Source of the DNA: Chinchilla lanigera
Taxonomy: Eukaryota; Chordata; Mammalia; Rodentia; Chinchillidae
NCBI RefSeq assembly: GCF_000276665.1
Contig: NW_004955466.1
Location: 12,428,270 to 12,492,269, forward strand
DNA: 64,000 nt
Direction of reading: 5' to 3'
In this document: piece after piece, positions 59,820-64,000 of the stretch
Numbering within the stretch: the stretch's first letter is position 1
Layout: the number at the start of each line of letters is the position of its first letter
Translations under genes and position numbers: made by a program
The notes under the pieces: generated by a model
What the model was told of the DNA's origin: nothing
Databases searched by the model: none
Seen by the model: only the letters and a program-made list of their open reading frames with translations

Positions 59820-61612
59820 GAGGGCAGCTCCCTGTGGCAAGAGGAAAGTACAGGTCACCACACGAGATGCAGAGATGAGCATGAGGTGTTTTGAACGGAA
59901 TAATGTAGGATTCTGTTCTGCATGTGTTAAGGGACACCTCTAAGCTTTGTGTAAACACATTTAAAGTTGACCTCTGAGTGACTTTGCGATTGTATTTTTA
60001 AGGAATTTTTTCTTTTCTTTAACAAATCACCCCCTTCTCCACTCGTGTGTATGTGCACAAGTGTGTGTGTGCACTTGTGTGTGTATGAGTTTGTGTGTAC
60101 TTTACAGCTTGTGATGAGGCCCTGTTGGACTGAATCGTGGCCCAGAAACTTTGGGCTGCTTTGTTGTCTCTTCTGTGCACAGTGTTGAAAATCAATAGAG
60201 GGTGTGGGCCGTGGGAGTTGTTTATCAGGGAGGAATGTCAGGAAAGACCACTTCCCCTCTCCTGCCTCCCTTTCCCCGGCGCTCCCCCGGCTTCTCTGAG
60301 CAGTGCGGCTTTCTCTCCATGGTGTCCCCTGACTCTCTTGCCCTTTCCCGGATCTGTGCACCGCACTGGGTGACTCTGGCTGCGATCTCTGCCCACTGGG
60401 CTCGGTGAAGGTGGGAGCCAGTGTCCCAGCACTCTGGGGAAAGCGATTTCCAAGAAGGCCTGGCCTGGGGTGGAGGAGGTGGTAAGAAAGATTCAGCCCT
60501 CCCCACAGTGACTGTGTCTCACCAGTGTAAGTGCTGATCTCTTTTTTCACATCCCTGAGAGACCTTGGGAGAGCAGTGTCCCTGGGAGGAAAATTGGTGT
60601 TGTGGCTGGGGATTCAGCTGACTCAAGGCAGGAAGCTTCAGGAGCGGAGAAGGTCACAGAAAGGTCGAGGGGGAGGAAGGTGGGGAATGAGAGGGCGCAG
60701 ATGGAATATTTCAGGGACTAAGCTTTTGGATAAATACTCCCACCCCTACCCTTGGCTTATCAAGTCTTTCTAAGCTTTTGAAGTTTACTAATCTTGCCCT
60801 CAAACTCATGCACTCTAATTGATGCAGAGTGGATCTGGTTTTAACTGTTCCATTGTCCCCAGAACAAGGCAGATGAACCTTGAGGGGTTTGTTATCAGAG
60901 ACGCAGTTATCTGTGGAGGTCCTGGCCCAGCTGAAAAGTCAGAGTAGAAGGCAATGCCTTCTCCCGTCATGGTTCTTTAGAGCTGGCTGCCTGGGGAATC
61001 CTCAGCGTGGAGTGCTTGATGTCTCTTCTAATACTTTCTTCATGAAACTTCATTGGAGACGCTTCTTGCTGAATTGCAGGATGATCTTTGTCCTGAGCAA
61101 GGTTTTACTTTTTTTAAAGGCAAGGAAAGAAATAGGTTCTGTGGAGTGAGTTGGGGCTGAGTAAAAGTAGGAAGACAAGTACACTCTGCAGGGTGAGAGT
61201 GCCCTACTGTCCGAGAGAGAATGCAGAGCTCAATGGCAGCTGTCTGTTTTATAACACCCACTCCTCAGGTTGACGTCAGGTCTAGGCTAGTCTGTTGAAA
61301 ACCTGCTCCCGTTCTCCAGAGAAGTCCATATGCAGGGCTCTGGGAACTGCTCTGTGTGTGTGTCTTGGGGTTTTGTAATTAACAAGTTACATCTGCCTTC
61401 CCAGCCAGCTTTGCCATACCCTAGTCTCCTGCCTCAAACCCAGGTCTGAAATGATCCGGACAACATATTTGCTATGTTGCCTTGCTGCAGTGTGGGCCAC
61501 ACGTCTGTGCATGGTACAGAGTGTATGGGATTATGTTTTAATTTGGTGATGCAAATATGCCAACCAATTTAGGAATCGCTTATCTTGTAACAGCATTCTA
61601 TAGACTCCACAT
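59820..61612. other. Unique sequence, GC-richer patch
   Basis: A TG/TGCA-rich tract lies at 60057-60098. The GC-rich patch 60.13-60.5 kb carries several overlapping frames in both directions, including a 207-codon minus-strand one that runs through the TG tract; none has exon features I trust. Confidence 0.4.
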
Positions 61613-61794
61613 GGCTTATTTTATTTTATTTTTTTAGGTCTTTTTGAGACAGGGTCTCGATATGTGGCTCAGGCTGGACTTGAGCTCACTTTGTAGCCCA
61701 GGCTGGTCTTGAACTTGTAACGATCCTCCTGCCTCAGCTTCCCGATTGCTGGGATTACAGGCCTGCGCCACCACACCCGGCCACAGGGCTTATT
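61613..61794 (-). mobile_element. B1 SINE with internal duplication, minus strand
   Basis: GGCTTATT (61613-61620 and 61787-61794) flanks a complete B1: tttttgagacagggtctcga, then two tandem related stretches (ggctcaggctggacttgagc and tagcccaggctggtcttgaa), gctgggattacaggcctgcg, caccacacccggcc. The internal duplication and clean CpGs make it younger than the other B1 copies here. Confidence 0.92.
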
Positions 61795-62729
61795 AAATAA
61801 AATTAGAACTCCTTGGATGTTTGAGAAATTTCCCATTCATTCAGTATTAATTAGGTATCTGCACAGTGTGTGCCAGATATAGTGTTAAGTGTCGGGAAAA
61901 CAATGGGCTGGTGTAATGCAGTAGTTAACGGGGTAGAATTTCTCCTGAGCTAAATGCTGTAGGAGAGGGGTATGTGGCACGAATGTTCATGACATTGTGG
62001 GGATGTGATGAATCAGAGAGGTCAGGAAAGTCTTCTGGGAATGGACGTAGAATCGTGCACATGGAAAGCGTCTGCCACTATTCAAGGTGGACAAAGCCTG
62101 CGGTATTTAATCTTTGGCTGCCCAACAGAGACGCATTCATTTTCCTTTGGGAAATACCCTGGATTTTGGCTCTCCTTCGAGATCTCTTCTTTGGCCTGGA
62201 GACAAAGTTGTTCAAAGTTGTGGGAAGTCCAGGCCTTACTAAAGAGCCAGGCAGGCACTCATACCTTCTCACATCGTTTAACATAAAACTCCAGCAAGCA
62301 AGAGGCAGCCGGGTGTCCAGAGTGAAATGGGCCTTGGAGTCTTGGGGCTGCTGGGGTGGTTGGAATAAGGCTTAGAGCTGTCTGTGTTGCCTGCGTCAGA
62401 TACATGTGTCCAATCTCTAGAACAATCTGATGCTTGTGAGGCTTCATGAAGATACATTCAAGAGAGAGAGAACAGCACTGGTACAATCCTAGAATGTTCG
62501 TGGTGGGAGGGTGGTAAGGGTGCTACTGGAGAAGGGCTGAGCTCAGATCTGGTGCTCTGTTTGGCCAGTGACAGAGTGAAGCACTGGTCAGATTTACCCA
62601 GCAAGGCTCATTCCTTCATTCGCTGCCCTGGGGCTGGGGCCACAGCGCTGACCCATTGGACAGAACTCTTGTTCTCATTGAGGTGTATCCTAGTGGGTCT
62701 CCAGCCTCCACCTCGCAGCCCTGTTTTTC

Positions 62730-63765
62730 TTTTAGCATATTTCCCTAAAAGTAAGACAAAGTGTTGTATTAGTTTTTGTTCCAAAAGATGCAGTAGGGCT
62801 TGTTTTCAGGGGATACCTTATTTTTTCATGTACAACAATCTACATTTATTTATATATGAAATTCTACAGTTATTCCTGTATAAAAAAGTCTACATTTATT
62901 CACATACAATCACGTCATCATCTTCTGGAATACCATCACAGCTCTGCAAACTCCAAATCCTGGTCAGAATTTCTTGTGGCTCCATTTGCTATAGAGCCGT
63001 TGGCCCCAATCTCTCATATCCAGCCATGGAGCTCTTCTTCAGTGAGTAATTCTTGTCCATGTAGCCTGCTTGCAATTGCACTGGCAACGCAGCTGGCAGA
63101 GATTGTATTCTGTGAATTCTTCACCCAAGTCATGACCTCTTGCAGGCTGGGCTTCACAAAGTTTCCATTCAATCAAATGTTAATTGAAAATTTGGGAGAC
63201 AGGAGTGGCAAGAAAAATGAGGACTCTAAGAATGACGGGCCACACCAAAGTCACAAAAAATTGCAGGCACCAACGTTCAGAAAATGTGTATTTATTTCAC
63301 ATAAGTGCATTAAATATGTCTGTTACAAACACAGGATATACTGAATTATAAAGATTCATATTAGACACAATCATGTTCATTCCTTATCAAGTGCACAAGT
63401 TATTTGTGTGCTGTATTTACACTCTGGTTGTTCAGCAATAAGTCTCAAGTTCATCTGTTTACATAGGCATTTATTTTCATCCAAAGGCACAACCTGGGTA
63501 CTTAGAAATACTTAACTTTAAATTATATTATCATTTAGATATTGATGTTAATATTATTTATTTATATTTAATTAAATATTAATATTATTATTTTATAATT
63601 CAGTAAGTCCACCGTATATTGCAACAGATGTACTAAATGCATCTGTCTGGCTAATGATCTTAACTGGGGCTTATTCTTAGGGTAGGGCTTATATCACAAG
63701 CATCCTGAAAAATCATGCTAGGCCTTATTCCAGTTAGGTCTTATTTTCAGGGAAATACAGTATGA
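62730..63765 (-). mobile_element. DDE-type DNA transposon remnant with repeated subterminal motifs
   Basis: The ends tatttccctaaaagtaagac (62738) and gtcttattttcagggaaata (63738) are inverted repeats. Inside each end are further gggcttattttcaggg-like words (62795-62812, 63666-63700, 63720-63757). The minus strand around 63100-63170 reads FVKPSLQEVMTWVKNSQNTI, and further on EDDDVIV, resembling the end of a pogo/Tigger-type transposase, with stops. Plus-strand frames of 162-165 codons over the same DNA are shadows of this. The family is unsure. Confidence 0.55.
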
Positions 63766-64000
63766 CATAATTTTAGACCCCATTTTTTACTAGGAGTGCA
63801 TCCATTCTCCTTGAGGGGAGGCATTCTTTGTATCAGTGACTCCTCGAAATTTAGACCCAGAGTGCTAATAATCAAGCAGATTTCCATGAGAACCATCTAT
63901 AGCTGAACTATACCCACATTTTCCTTAATTAACACATAGTTGATTCCTGAAAAATTGAACATGAACACCCCATGGCTGATGTTTTTAGACTTCTTGTGTT

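Noticed and set aside
59927..60550. 207-codon minus-strand open frame
   Set aside because: Part is translated TG-rich repeat, and several other frames overlap it in the same GC-rich patch.
62552..63344. Two overlapping plus-strand frames of 162-165 codons
   Set aside because: They lie over a DNA transposon whose transposase remnant is on the opposite strand.

Overview
This window is vertebrate nuclear DNA from a rodent. The main evidence is its SINEs: tRNA-Ala-like ID elements, 7SL-derived B1 monomers, and dimers in which a B1-like half is followed by an ID-like half (the B1-dID type). The ID consensus and the L1 3' end do not look murine, and I could not fix the family. A hystricomorph-like rodent is only a guess. 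Bases 1-616 are an assembly gap.

No complete protein-coding gene is visible. The window reads as intergenic or intronic DNA packed with retrotransposons. Two short stretches have exon-like properties: a 144-base open segment on the minus strand at 53098-53241 with an acceptor, a donor and whole codons, and a possible terminal exon with two AATAAA signals on the plus strand at 17391-17760. I could not name either. There are two processed pseudogenes: a decayed, 5'-truncated RPL7A copy at 37830-38512, and a copy of an unrecognised small-protein mRNA at 13425-14072.

Layout: 0.6-5 kb holds an ID and two L1 3' ends, one split by a MaLR LTR. 5-12 kb is mostly unique, with B1, ID and B1-dID. 12.9-14.1 kb is a single insertion joining a cellular cDNA to an L1 3' UTR. 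17-19 kb holds the terminal-exon candidate and two L1 tails. 20-26.6 kb has old repeats, a MaLR LTR and L1 fragments. 28-31.5 kb has a local composite duplication, a class I ERV solo LTR and a MaLR LTR. 33.8-38.5 kb is a nest of LTR, ID, B1-dID, L1 and the RPL7A copy. 42-46.2 kb has rearranged L1s, a Tc2-like transposon and a MaLR LTR. 50.5-57.9 kb has an ID and two palindromic mariner copies, each broken by a younger retroelement. 59-64 kb has an L1 tail, a B1 and a DDE-type DNA transposon.

The strongest observations are the mRNA-L1 chimeric retrocopy, bounded by one 14-base target-site duplication (TSD); a duplicated segment whose two halves lie 1.6 kb apart in the other copy; the two mariner copies sharing the same inverted-dimer architecture; and the orphan exon candidate. 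I saw no new gene system. The window is best read as a record of nested retrotransposition.
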